DNA of 64,000 nucleotides. Source: Ampelomyces quisqualis. Lineage: Eukaryota; Ascomycota; Dothideomycetes; Pleosporales; Phaeosphaeriaceae. The notes under the pieces are model-generated. The model ran no database searches and was not told the origin of the DNA. It saw nothing but the letters and a program-made list of their open reading frames with translations. The position numbers were made by a program, and so were the translations under genes. Below are positions 21,901 to 33,591 of this stretch, piece by piece. Every line of letters starts with the position of its first letter. Position 1 is the stretch's first letter. The stretch spans positions 2,046,001 through 2,110,000 of the forward strand of contig JAGTXZ010000019.1 in NCBI GenBank assembly GCA_018398575.1, given 5' to 3'.

Positions 21901-23343
21901 CCTGCCAAGCGACCAGATGCTGCATCGTTGACCCTGGTCTTCACACCTGCTCCTTGCTGCCTTGCCTGGCCCAATGACAATGCCGCATACCCTGCCTCAG
22001 GCGAGGAGATCCACTCGGTAGAATCGCTCATTTATGAGGATGGCTGCGATTATCGCGCCCAGCTTCACCGTGATGGCGAATCTACCAAGGCTCACACGCA
22101 AGGTCTGCAGAGCGCAAAGATCTGGCTCGAACAGTGCTCGTACTCGCACGAAGCCTGCAATCACGCAGCCTTGCAGGAAGCAAAGACACTGCCGTCGCGC
22201 CTCTTGGACATTCAGCCAGAGGATCGAGTATCGTCGGTCCACGTTATCGATAGTGCCTTGATCAGACAGCGTACTGATTCGGTCGAGTATGTCGCGCTAA
22301 GCAACGTGTGGAATGCATCACATGCAACCCTGACGACCGAGAGTCGAGAGAGGCTCGAGACGAATATATCCACGACCGACCTATCGGATGCGCTCAATAC
22401 TGCGATCAATGCAGCACGACGCCTAGGTTATCGATACCTATGGACAGATTCTCTGTGCGTTGTCCAGAACAGCGAGGACGACAAGCGAAATGAGTGTGCG
22501 AACATGGCATCCGTGTTCCGCAACGCAGCCCTCACGCTGATACTTGACTCCGTCGACAACGACCTAGAAGATTTCAGACTGTCACTGGCTCAAGCCAGTT
22601 CGGCCTTTGCCTGGGATACACGTGCCTGGTCACTACAGGAGCGGCTACTGAGCCACCGCTTCCTACATCTCGGTCAAGAACAGATGTACTGGGAGTGTAA
22701 CTCCCTCAAAGCTTCAGAGATCTTTCCGCAAGGATTGCCTCTGCTCGTATGGGAGAAGGTACATAGCAAACGTGGAATACTCGACAGCGAGAAGCTTGAA
22801 GCGAAGGCCACAATAGCCCAAGACACAGCTACCAACGTGCTGGACAAGTCCGGCTCCCGAGATCCCTACCATCTCCGTAATCGCCAAAGGATCAGGCGAC
22901 AAGGCGACAGCATCAGCGACAACATGGAACCCGCCCAGACCAAGCTTCCACTCGGTGGTGCGAGTGCATGGCTGAACAACATCAACAACGAGCATCGCAA
23001 CAGCACCGACCCCAAGGCTGACGTACATGACTCGGCCGCGCGTCAAACCAATGTCAATCACAAGTCAACCACTCATCCCGTGCTCACGCCTTGTCCTCGC
23101 CGCGACGCCACTACGCACCACAACAACCAGAACCTCTCCCGACGATCCTCGTCGGGCTGTACAGCGCATGCTCTAGATGGACCTGCTGGACCTCGGTCGT
23201 CGAGTCATGCACAACTACGGTCCGCGAGACACCAGACGCGAACGAGTGGGCGGTTGTGTCAGCATCGGTTTTCGAACCGGAATGTCCCTGTCGATGATGA
23301 CGGCAAGAGTCTCGACGTCGTGGATGGTGAAAGCACGGGATAG
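18907..23343 (+). CDS. Homeodomain - C2H2 zinc finger - protein kinase - HET domain fusion protein
   Basis: Exons are 18907-19095 and 19147-23343 (intron GTGCGT..CAG, phase 0), giving 1,461 residues. Residues about 170-220 form a divergent homeodomain (MWFNKYAILPSDRHINSLSQ, ending IRHWFGRLMKQG). Residues about 300-405 hold Cys/His fingers (CTRKCGKRYG..., CGFCKHRFASRQERIDHIAE), and an Asp/Ser-rich acidic stretch follows at about 413-440. A Ser/Thr-type kinase spans about 720-990: Gly loop GSGGFSTV, VAIK lysine near K750, catalytic loop HLDIKPQN, DFG in LCDFGVST, and VAPEVF. It looks catalytically competent, with HLD for HRD. After the linker CCLAWPNDNAAYPASG, a HET domain occupies about 1110-1245 (EYVALSNVW, LGYRYLWTDSLCVVQNSEDD, AWSLQERLLSHRFL, MYWEC). 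The last 215 residues are Ser/Arg/His/Asn-rich with no known domain. The likely role is nonself recognition or incompatibility signalling with a DNA-binding input; this is inference from domain families. Confidence 0.85.
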
Positions 23344-23711
23344 ATGTTTGGCTGGGGAGGTTGGGTTGTCAGGGTGGATGAGGGAAGGCATATGTGTAAG
23401 CGGTGATGAGAAGGGACGCGCCATGATACGTTGGTTACTTTCTCGTATCATTGATCTACGTTTCCGCGTGGTCGGGTTGCCATCTCGAATCTTGACGAGA
23501 GAAGATGTCGTAGTGCGTGTTTATTTTGTCTCTCCTATTGAGGCTCGCCGAGGTTGCAAGAAGGTGATTATCATGTCCTGTTACGTGTGAAAAGTAGAAT
23601 ATAGGGAATACATAAAATGCAAGGCGCGCGACTCTGATTTTCAAACGACACGCCGCTATAGTCGGTTCTCCAACCAAACTCGCGTAAAAATCTCGGGAAG
23701 CCATCATCCCA
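23344..23711. other. Convergent 3' flanks of the HET fusion gene and rrp7
   Basis: The two genes end toward each other across 370 bp. A 137-residue plus-strand open frame (23177-23590) overlaps the end of the HET fusion gene and this gap, but it has no recognisable features and I do not call it. Confidence 0.6.
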
Positions 23712-24759
23712 TCAAGTTTCAGGCCTGACCCTCCCCCTCCCCTCGCGCATTCTCTCCACCCTCCTCCTGTCCTCCTCAAACCTTCTCCGCAGCCCCATCT
23801 CCGCCTCCTTCCTCTTCTCCCTGTTCTGGAACCGGTAAAAATCGTCTTTGGGTGCATTCTTCCTCTTCCTCGCGTCCAGCTCTTCCTTCTTCTTCTCTGC
23901 GTCTTCTCTGCGTGCGGGCCCTGCGCGCCCGCCGCGCGTGACGGTCACGAAGCCGTCTTCGTCGGGCACGGAGCGCGCGTGTTTGCGGTGTTTGTTGCGC
24001 AGGGATTCGAGGGCATTGAATTGCGTGAGGTAGGCATTGAGAGAGGACTGGAGGGTGGTGGGGGTGGGGTAGGTTAGGGTGGTGTGGGTGCGGTAGCCTG
24101 GGAGGGTTGTTTTTGTTAGTCGCGGTTTCGGTGAAAGGGTGGGACATTATTATCTTACGTTGTACACCTAATGCTGCGTCGCCGGGCTTCCAGTGTGTGG
24201 TTTTGTTGTCTTTGACGGCGCGGTAGATCTCCTTGTATGCGCCTCGCGCGCTGCGCTTGTCTACGAAGATTACGACGGCGCCGCTGCCGCTTCGGTGGAG
24301 CTCGCCGGGCCATGTTGAGGGCAGCGCACTGTCTTGGTCTTCCACGACGCCCTCGGCAACAAGTGCTTCCTCGTGTCGTTTTCGCTTCTTGCCCCGCTGT
24401 TCGCCGTCTTGTTTTCCGGGCTTGCCGGTCTTCCATCGCTTGTGCATCGGTTGCGCTGGTATTGGCGCGTCGAACTCAACACGCTCTACCTTGGAGCCAC
24501 CAAGTTGGTCTGTGAAGAGTGCGCGCAGATTACTCTCTGTCGCATCGATGGGGACGTTTGCGATGAACAAGCTTCGCTCGTCTGTCGCGGTGGGTATACT
24601 CGGCGCATGCGGTTTAACGTAGAGGTAGTGTTTCGAGGCTCGGCACGATTCTGGTAGCCCGGACAGTGTTGGCAGTGTAAGCGGGAGTATTGTGAAGTCA
24701 GAGACAGTCTTGGGCGCCGACTTTGCAGTCTTCGACTGGGTAGGCTTCTCGGGAGCCAT
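23712..24759 (-). CDS. rrp7: Ribosomal RNA-processing protein 7 (Rrp7), two exons
   Basis: This is a nucleolar small-subunit processome factor needed for 18S rRNA maturation (UTP-C subcomplex in yeast). Minus-strand exons are 24759-24159 and 24097-23712 (intron GTAAGA..CAG with CTAAC branch), giving 328 residues. The N-terminal part holds an RRM-like fold: SLFIANVPIDATESNLRALF as RNP2-like block, and GAVVIFVDKRSARGAYKEIY as the later strand and helix, with a basic insertion (KRKRHEE). After the junction, LTYPTPTTLQSSLNAYLTQF leads into the Rrp7 C-terminal domain: DEDGFVTVTRGGR, then KKDDFYRFQNREKRKEAE-like basic helix (here APKDDFYRFQNREKRKEAE) and the end RRRVERMREGRGRVRPET. Confidence 0.93.
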
Positions 24760-25212
24760 GGTGGAGGAAAGTCGTGCTTCGGCGTGGATAATTGCGCGGA
24801 TCTAGGTATTGTCGGGCGTTCTAATCCAGTGGGCGATATGCGACTCGATCATACGGGATCATGAGTATGCCAAAGTGCCGTGGAACGAGGAAGGTGAGGG
24901 AACGCAAGCCGGCGGTGGTATGTTCACCGAGTTGGGGTTCCCAAAATTTCGGCAGGGATCATAGATAGCGTCTCGGCTAGCGCAGCTTCTCACGAGTCGG
25001 AGCACTCAACCAGTCACATTTGCTCGATCAGGGTGTTCGGTTGATGAGATTGTTTCATAGCAGAAGAGACTACTTCTACTACATTAGACAATTATGTGTC
25101 ATACCGTACATCAATAATGTAGACTGGGGAATTAAGCTGGAAGAAAAGGTAGAAGGCCACTGCACGGGGGATATAGGTACATGACAGACGTAAATCGTAA
25201 AAGCGACTTGCT
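24760..25212. other. Intergenic region upstream of rrp7
   Basis: About 450 bp between the rrp7 start and the end of the SYLF gene. There are no supported features; the half near 25060-25140 is AT-rich and probably contains the SYLF gene 3' UTR. Confidence 0.55.
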
Positions 25213-27109
25213 TCACTCGAAGCTTCCAGGCACAGTCTTAAGAGGAGACTCGGGAAGCGACTGGAAAGTGTCTTCCTTCTCCATCTTCTTCACTGCCTCT
25301 GGGGCTCGCTCGTTCGAGGACATGGGCTGGGGCGTGTTGGTAACGCGCTCCAGGCTCGCACCTTCGACGGAGGACAACGAGGATGTGGAGTCACCGTGCC
25401 TGAGAGACGGAGTGGAAACAGGGCTCTGTTTATCCACAGCAGGCGACGGTCCAGAAGCAGTCTCATGCAAAGTCTCGTTCGATGCCTCTGAAGCGGTTGA
25501 GATTCTGTTGCGGAAGGGATTTCTGACCGGAAGCTGGGGTGGGGTCGGCTTGGCGACCTGGACAACACGTGCGCGTGTAATGACCTGGGGCGTGGCTGCT
25601 TGGTGAACCTCGTGGATGACGGCGGGCTCCTCTTCAAAAACATCGTCGTCGTCCCCTGAATCTGCGTCATCCGCATCGCTTGCGTCGTCCAACGCTTTGG
25701 TGTCTTCCTGTTTATGTGTGGCTTTGGATTCATCCTTGAAGCTGGCATCGGGTTTCTCTTCTGCCACCTTCTTTGGCGGCGGTGTTGCTTCCACGACCTT
25801 TGTCTCTGGTATTTCTTCCATCGGTGGTGTAGGTGTTCGGGTGATGCTGGCTCGCGGTGGTAGCACTGGTGGTGTCTTTTTGGGTGGAGGAGGGAGGTCG
25901 TCGGTCTGGGTGCTCATGTCTATCATTACGCTGGGCGTGCGCGGCTCGAGTACACTGCTGATGGTACTGGTTCGCCAGCTCGATCTCTTGCTCGCTGCTA
26001 TGCTCGATCTATTGTCCATGCTTCTTCTGAATGCGGTAAAGATAGGGCTCGTTGGACTGGGCTTGAATTCAAACTGTTCACTGGTTGGTCTCTGGTGCGT
26101 TCCGGCTTCCTTGATCTCGAATCCAGCATCCTGCAATTCATGTACACCAAACGGATCTGGATCTTCGTGATCAGGTATGCCGAATGACTTGTCTTCGGGC
26201 GGGGTGATTTCGTAGTCTGCTGGCGGCGCTCCATCCGGTATCAGCGACTCATTTACGTCCATGTCGCCTTGAGCCGCCTTGAGTGTCTCCAATAACCTAC
26301 GGGTCTCGTACGGAGCGTGGCGCACTTTTCCTGTCAATATGTCCCTCACCCCTATCCGCTCGCCATAGAAACGCTCGTTCTCGTCAGTCCGCTCGATTAC
26401 GATGGTGCCGTCAAGTTGGAGACCGGCATAAAAGCCACGCGACTTTATGTACGTGAACAGCGGTGATTGGCGTTTGTGAAGTTCAGTGTCGAGGATGCCA
26501 CCTACTCCCGCAGGACCGGCGACTGCACTGACTTCTCCGCCCAAGGTGCAGCGGACTGACTGGAAAGCTTCGAGTGCCTTGTCCGAGTTGATGACGATGA
26601 CGCAGTCGTAGATGTCGACACCCACAAGGAACCCCACGCCCACGGTGTGCATCATGATGCCACTGGGCGGCGACCATGTGCCATCTGCTTTGCGAGCGAC
26701 GAGAACGCCGGCTCCACCGGATCCGCTAATCCAGAGGCCGGTTCGCATTGTTGTGAAGATGCAGAGGCCTTTGGCATTCTGTATCACCTTGGTGGGTATC
26801 TTCTTGAGGACTCGTTGCTTTCCCTGGGGGACGCCTTGGACGGGTGGTCGGTCCTCTTCCTGGTAGTAGCCATCCTCTATCGCACCGTGAGTACACGGCA
26901 AAGCGCGAGTACGCGCTCGACTTACTGCAGAAGCTCTTCAAGATGCGCGCAGCCTTGTCGGACTCGATGTCCAACGTCGTCGGCCAGAAGGCTTCAGAGC
27001 CGACCTTGTTAGACAAGCGATTGACCGGCGCACCAAGCTTGTCGACTAGGCTGTAGACTTTGTCGAAGCCAACTTTGGAGTTCTCCTTGGTCTTGGACCA
27101 AAAAGCCAT
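25213..27109 (-). CDS. SYLF-domain protein (Ysc84/SH3YL1-like) with proline-rich tail, two exons
   Basis: Lipid- and actin-binding protein family linked to endocytosis and cortical actin. Minus-strand exons are 27109-26926 and 26876-25213, giving 615 residues. Residues 1-61 (MAFWSKTKENSKVGFDKVYS to ARILKSFCK) and the following DGYYQEEDRPP through about residue 260 form the SYLF (DUF500) domain, with the typical IPTKVIQNAKGLCIFTTMRT, GSGGAGVLVARK and the SRGFYAGLQLDGTIV blocks. The remaining 350 residues are disordered and carry a polyproline motif (LPPPPKKTPPVLPPR) and an acidic stretch (DASDADDADSGDDDDVFEEE). The C-terminal SH3 domain found in Ysc84 and SH3YL1 is absent; the frame ends at LKTVPGSFE. 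The tail may instead be a ligand for SH3 proteins. Confidence 0.9.
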
Positions 27110-27564
27110 GGTGGGCGGTGGGCTTGCGCAAGAAATGTTAGACGGGCAGAAGGCTACTAGACATTGCAGACAAAGAGAAAGACGAGCGACGGTGCGGAAG
27201 CAGCGGGTGCAGCAGCAGATGCGTCAGCTCGTAGGAGGTAAGCAGGCACAGGCACAGGCGCAGGCGCAGGCGGTACCTTAATAATGAACCCGGCGCGATT
27301 ACGCAGCTGGTGCATCCTGCAGGCCCAGGCGACGCGGGCGCATGTGACGGCGAGACGTTGAATTAGCAGATGCATTAGGCTACGTGACTTCGGACTGCGG
27401 GCGGCATTCCTCGGCGATCCAGCTGCCGACGGACTTTCGTTCTTCCGCGGCCGCCGGCTCTCGACGCGTTTTAGTCGCATTCCTGCTGCTTCACCGCTTG
27501 CACGCGCCAGTCCGTTTGTGTCGGCCTCCTCGCTGTGACACCAACAGAAGCAGAACCAGCAGCA
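27110..27564. promoter_or_regulatory. Divergent promoter region between SYLF gene and nup85
   Basis: The two start codons lie 455 bp apart. The region includes five CAGGCA/G hexamer units at 27243-27272. No specific transcription-factor site is recognised. Confidence 0.5.
27243..27272 (+). repeat. CAGGCR hexanucleotide repeat, five units
   Basis: Two CAGGCA units are followed by three CAGGCG units in direct tandem, in the shared upstream region of the SYLF and nup85 genes. Confidence 0.9.
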
Positions 27565-30500
27565 ATGGTTGGCGTCCCCTCGTCCACGCCCCCGTCGTCG
27601 CCCGGCCGCTATTCACGGCGCAATGATCCGTCGACCACCCCCGCTGGGCCGCCCCCCGACAAGTTGTTTGGAAGCGCAAAACCGACCTTCTTCCAGCCCA
27701 GCAGCTGCAGCCGCACCGGCGCCATGTTGGCAAGCTCGCCGCCCAAGAACGGCGTCTTTGAAGGAATCGGCTCGGGATCAATAAGGACCTCGAGCTCAGG
27801 AAGGCCAGCAGCACAGCGAGGTCGCACCGCAGCGGGCGGCTTCCACGCGCCGAGCGGCTCCGCTGTGTTCGAGGATGAGGACGAGGATGCGCCAGGCGAG
27901 GACGACGACGACATGGACGACGACGAGTATGACGACGAGGACACGGAAGAAGACGACTGCTACTCGGAGACGGAGCTGTCGGCACAACGGCGCGCAAAGC
28001 CGCCCAACACATTCTCACAGTCCATCCTATCAAGAACCAGCGCGAGCGAGCTGGAGCCGGGCTCGACTCTGGTGCACGCCGGCGCAAAGCAGACACACTT
28101 CGACCTCGTGGCCATTGCCAAAGGCCTGACACCGAACATCAGCCGTATCACCCTACACGAACCGGACTACCTTGTACTGGAGACGGAGCGCCTCGCGCAG
28201 AAAGTGCACGAGTCGCTGGAGTCGGACGCGCCAGACAAGCAAACAGACGTCCTGGGAGACGTCACACACAGCTTGGTAGCACTGTGGCAGACTGCGAGCA
28301 AGACGAAGGGGGAAATATCGTCAAAGCAGCCGGGGGCCGCTGTCAATCTAAGACGTGCAGCCCAGCTGGCCAGTCTGCTGCTCACGCTACACCATCCTCC
28401 TTCAATAGGGCACAACCAGCGGACCTCGGCCCTATCGCTCGTTCCTACGCGGCCCGATGCGAGACAATACACGCCGATACCCAAGATATTACTCGACTGG
28501 CTGAACAGCACATACGCCCATGTCTCGGAAGTGGACCACGTGCTGAAAGAGACACATGGATACTCTCGGCACGCATCGTTCTGGGAAGCTGTTCAGGCCG
28601 CCGCGGTCCGGGGCAACTTTGTTCAATGTGTGCAGCTGTTACAAGGCGCCAACCTCGAATTCGCGGCAACCGCGCAAGAAGACGGCCTTGGCGATACTGG
28701 CTACAGCGGAACCCACCTCCGATATGCCAACGACGCTGTGCGAGCATCGATCGATCTCCTGCGCGAATGCCCAGCCGTCGCTTCGGGAGATTGGGACATC
28801 AAGGGCCACGACTGGTCCATCTTCCGACAGCGGGTCCATCAAGCATACACAAATCTACAAGATTTCGCCGAGGGTGACAGTGCTAGCCGGCATGCTGTGC
28901 CACTGCCTTTTACAGCATCACATTTCGGTATTTCACAATCACAGGCCAATTTCCAGCTCAGTGTAGCAAGTCGGAAAGCGGAAAGCAAAGTGCCGTGGTC
29001 CATTTACGAAAATCTTCGTAAGCTGTACCAGATTCTCTCCGGCAACGAGGAAGAAGTATTATCTATATCGGCAGACTGGATAGAGGCTGCCCTTGGGTTG
29101 ACCATCTGGTGGAACGGTGAAGAAGAAGACACAGCCTTGGGCAGCCTCGCAGCTAGCCGCCGCTCCATCATGCGAACGCCGCGAGTTCGCTCTGTCGACG
29201 TCACTCCTGTCAAAGCATACTGTCAGCGGTTGTCAGCTGCGCTAGCAGCAGTAATTGAGAACAGCGACGAAGACTTCAGCGTCAACACCACAGACCGCTT
29301 TGAAGTAGGAATTGCTTGCATAGCGGACGACAATGTCGAAAGTGTTTTGCAGATTTTGAGTAGCTGGTCGCTACCTCTGGCTGCTGTAGTAGCGGAGATC
29401 GCGAGTGCCGGCCAATGGTTCACACGAGCCGATGGTATCATGAATCAATTCGATCAGAGCGACCTGATGGTGTTGAGCTATAACGAACAACAAAAGACGG
29501 GTGTCAGTAAAGACGACTTCCTGGTGGCCTATTCGAAGCTGTTGGCAATCAAGGGACAGCTCTCGGCTCAGGATGGTCAAGCATCAAAAGAAGGCTGGGA
29601 GCTCGCCATCCAGGTTTTGGAAAGACTTGATGACAGCATCAGTGCCAGCGGGCGAATCGAGCAGATACTCAACGAGCTTCCACTCGAGTCATCGCTGCGT
29701 GTGGACAAGATTACTCGACTCTGTCATGAGCTTGGTCTGTCGCAGCATGCCCTCACTATTGCTCAGGTACACCACCTTGCCAGATATACATTGATATTCA
29801 TGGACTAACAATGTCAGAAATATGCCGAACACCTTCGTACAAATACCCAGAACTACGGTGACACACTCCTCTACTACGCCCGCGCTCACGATACACCCAG
29901 GATCCAAGAAGTACTGCGGGTACTTGTTGCACATTGCCTCATCAAATCATCTGCCTATCCACCGTTATCCGAGCTCGATGAATCTCTCGAGTCCCTCGTC
30001 AAATCACCCAAACAAACCCTTACCAAGCTCGCGGGCCTCGATCCAGAAGCTGCATCATTGCTTTCCAACCACCTTAGCGGCTACGCCACGATTCGCAAAT
30101 TCTATGATCTGCGCGATGAAGAAGTCCTTCTCAAGACCGGCGAAAAGCCCGCTAATCGCCCCATGGCCCGCAAACGTGCCGCAGCAAACGCGCTCAGTGT
30201 CATCATCGCCAGCGCAGCGTCCAGCATTCGCGGTGGCCTATACGACCCCGAAATTGAAACCGTAGTCCAAGTCGATGTCCTCCTACCCTTGCTTGGCGAA
30301 GCTCTGGTCTTTGTGAATCAAACTAAACGCACTCTCACTCTTCGACATCTATACGACCTTCTCGCAGCCATTGAAGATCTCGACACCGTGCCCAGCATGA
30401 TTCGCAGCCAATGTGAAGAAGTCCTGTCAACCACTTTGTCTGCTGCACACGATCCGTCGAATGCCCAACACGGCCTGTTACAGAAGTCAACATCGAATCT

Positions 30501-30735
30501 TACCACCGCATCGTCGCAATTCTCGCTGATCGAGTTTGGAACTACAAACGGACAGAGTGCAGAGAGCTCAGCTGTGCTCGTCAAGGGTGGCGGTATAGAT
30601 GAGACTCAGCGCGGATGGGACTGGAGACGTGGTTTCAACAAAGGTGCGAGTGGGGAAGATGTCATTAGCGTGTTGAGATTAGGGGTTGCGAGAGAGATTG
30701 CAAGAGCTTTCGTCGAGGGTGAAGTCAGTGCTTGA
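27565..30735 (+). CDS. nup85: Nucleoporin Nup85, two exons
   Basis: Scaffold subunit of the Y-shaped (Nup84/Nup107) complex of the nuclear pore. Exons are 27565-29766 and 29818-30735 (intron GTACAC..CAG), giving 1,039 residues. The N-terminal 150 residues are disordered and include a long acidic run (EDEDEDAPGEDDDDMDDDE at about residue 112-130). The rest is an all-helical solenoid without repeats visible to the eye. Family-typical blocks are HASFWEAVQAAAVRGNFVQC, SGDWDIKGHDWSIFRQRVHQ and, near the C-terminus, RGWDWRRGF with VLRLGVAREIARAFVEGEV. I chose the ATG at 27565; an in-frame GTG lies 30 nt upstream. Confidence 0.88.
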
Positions 30736-33591
30736 TTTGGATAAGCACCAGAAAATCGTTTGATACCCTTTCTGTACGCGTAGGCGATAGGTCATCTTTG
30801 GATACAGAGGAAGTAAGATAGGTCAGCACTGGTGATGCATGTGCATAAGATGGACAACACGGGCCCATGGATCAATTACCCACTGTGCATTTAGTAAGCA
30901 CTTGAATCATCCAGCATTACACAGTATCAATGTGAATATTATGCCTAGTGCGCACATGAGTCGACAGACAAAGATCTGTGTTCTGTCTCGTGATATACAC
31001 TCCCTTCAACGCGAAATATCAAACATGTAATTCTGGCCGTGTCCACGACCGCATTCCACCCATTCACCCTCTCCATGCCCCCAAACCTCTCTACATCTAG
31101 ACGACTTACAAATTCGCATCCACCTGACGCCGCTGACCCGACACAACTCGTTCCCCAGCTGGCAAGGCGAACCCCTGGCTACTATCGCTTGCCGACTTTG
31201 AATTGCTAGTAGGATCAGAGATCTGTGTTTGGAACATTGCTTAGAGACACGACTGCCATCTGGAACGAGCCTAATTGCTTAACGGTCGTGGTGTAACAGA
31301 CGTTCAGTCTTCGCATTCGGAGAAATGCCCGGCAGGGCAAACGGCAGTGCAAGTAATATTAGGACGTCCACCAATACGTTCAGATTATACCTCTTGAGAA
31401 CACAAGAGAAGGCTCTTGTGGAACTCAGTCGTTTCGGGCGTAATCTTTCGCTTGGCGGAAGCTATGAATGGTGGCGGCATTGAGATTGAAGATTGGAGGC
31501 GTTCATCTCTGCGTAGCTTGCCATATAGCTCGTTATGACCTAGAAGGTCGGCGTAAGGATGTTATGTGATACCGCAAGATCTTCGAACCTAGCTGTTGTG
31601 AGCATGACGCAGCCCGAGTACCGGAGCATCATCTCCATCCAGACATCGAGCAGTCTGGAGCTATATACGCAGCCATGCTGGCGTGGGAAAAGGTGCCGAT
31701 TCAAAAGGCGTCACTGTCCGTTCATGGGTCGTATGTTGAAAGCATTGTATTGTCCGAACACAGTAGGGGCAACGTGACGCGCGCTGTAACCAATGTCACC
31801 AGCCAGAAAAGATTCATCGAAGGTTTCGGTGACACCAACCAATCCCGCCGTCGCTAGAAAAGCCGTTTGTGCCGACGTTGTGTGAACATGTTTCGGGCCA
31901 CGTGCGTCGGATTGCCTGGCCTGGCTTCGAGCATTTCAACTCTTCGCAGGTGTCAGTATTTTCTTCTCCGCTAGAGCACGCTGCTCCAAAAATGAGACCT
32001 GGCAGGCTCCACGTAGGCTTCCAGGCATACGATGCTCAGCTTCAATTGCGCTCTGCATTTTCTGTCGTCGATCTGGCCTTTACAGCTGAAGCGCGTTAGA
32101 AGAACTTGCTTCCTGAAGAATATTTGGTAGCTTCAATGTTCGTCTTCAGCATGGTAAGACTCGACAGGGTGAGAGTTCATGGTTCAATCGTCTTCCCATG
32201 TTTGTGTTCGTTCAGACATTCCGCCCAAAGTCATAAGGGTGCTTGTGCAGCGACAGTTCGCATACACTACTCAGGTAATGTCAGATCCGAACCTGTCAGA
32301 GTCTGTTCCTATATGAGTTGAGTTCGCGTTATTTCTCGCTCGTATGCCTAAGGATGCGATACTTTGTATTTTCCATGTCAAATCCTGGGTGTACATTTCG
32401 TCATCAATTCGCGAGTCGCTCTCCTCATGCATGAGCTGGTGTTCCAATGACCCCAACAGATGCACTTGGTTATTTGCGATGACACACTACTCAGACCTGC
32501 TTAGGCCGCTTGGCTTGTCGTGGTGTGGTGAAACTTTCATACGACCCACCGCTGACCTTCGGGGCTTGCCCCCTTACCTTAAAGGGGGGTATATTGGGCG
32601 CAATGGCCCACACGTGATTACGCGATGCGGGGCGCGTTAAGTGAATGCCTCAGCGCGGCGCGCTAGGCCTGGCCATCGCCCATCCCAAGCACCTACGATC
32701 AGCATGCATAATTTTGTGGCGCAAACGCTGTTCCACATCGTTCATAAGGCTCCTTCGAGCCGCGAATCCTGTCGCAGCGCGGAAACGGGACCGAGTTTGC
32801 TGTGTTCCGCGGCCACGCCATCTCTTTTGCTTCTCAAGGGGCACTTCATGGTGCACTTGTGCAATGACTGATACTCTTTGATTCGTGGACATGGATGATA
32901 GCTGTCGCACGGCTTTCTTTGTCTTGCAAGGACCCGCAGTCTCCTGTCTGGCCAGAGCTTCGGATAGGCAAGGAACACAGCAAGGGCGAGGAGTCATCCT
33001 CAGCTTCGGACATTGGTGCAACAAGCTGCTCAGACCGAGGTAGTGGGAATGGAAGACGGCAGGTGTTGCGTCCAGTTCTTGTATGTTGACTCTTGAGGCA
33101 TGTAATGACGATGATAGTTGTCTTCGCGTGGAGGACACAGGTGAACCGGTCGCAACAGACTCGATCTGCGCTATCAAGGCATCCTGATCCGCCCCTAATT
33201 TCACAAATGCAGAGGCTTGGGCCACATCCAGCACGTCCAGGGCTTGCGCATTGTACCGCGTCGATAGCCAATTTTTGGCTCCGATTGGGATTAGGCAGTA
33301 ACGTGATATCGCGGAAATGTCGTGTTCGACCGAATTCGCGTCCAATCGCGTTGCCTTCACCCGCACCCTAGTCGTCGCCCAGATGGGTGCCTCCGGTATG
33401 AGTGAGGTATATATACAGCCTGCATCCGCCAAAACTTTGCTGGCTACCATCAGCCTCGCGACACATCTGCCTTAGGATACTAACATCACAGCCTCATCCA
33501 CATCAAAACTCGGACAGTCCACACCATCTCCTCACTCTCTTGCGAGATTTCGGCCCGATTCCTCTTTCCCCCCGTTCCATCACTCATAGAT
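30736..33591. other. Intergenic region of 2.9 kb, no firmly supported gene
   Basis: This lies between the nup85 3' end and the BTB gene. Many short open frames are present, none with recognisable domains; the longest is listed separately. A perfect 7-bp inverted repeat (CCCCCTT, 6-nt loop, AAGGGGG) lies at 32569-32588 and contains stress-element-like CCCCT/AGGGG words on both strands. Confidence 0.5.
32650..33450 (-). CDS. Unrecognised open reading frame, 266 residues, doubtful
   Basis: The uninterrupted reading frame begins MVASKVLADAGCIYTSLIPE and ends RRCLGWAMARPSAPR. I recognise no domain, signal peptide or membrane segment. The N-terminal 100 residues look more protein-like (DANSVEHDISAISRYCLIPI, DQDALIAQIESVATG) than the Arg/Ser/Cys-rich remainder. 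Its start lies about 140 bp from the divergent BTB gene. It may be chance; I list it only because it is the longest frame in a 2.9-kb gap. Confidence 0.2.
   Translation of the reverse strand: MVASKVLADAGCIYTSLIPEAPIWATTRVRVKATRLDANSVEHDISAISRYCLIPIGAKNWLSTRYNAQALDVLDVAQASAFVKLGADQDALIAQIESVATGSPVSSTRRQLSSSLHASRVNIQELDATPAVFHSHYLGLSSLLHQCPKLRMTPRPCCVPCLSEALARQETAGPCKTKKAVRQLSSMSTNQRVSVIAQVHHEVPLEKQKRWRGRGTQQTRSRFRAATGFAARRSLMNDVEQRLRHKIMHADRRCLGWAMARPSAPR

Noticed and set aside
23177..23590. Separate gene overlapping the end of the HET fusion
   Set aside because: No recognisable motif and no splice or start context; kept only as a possible frameshift indicator.
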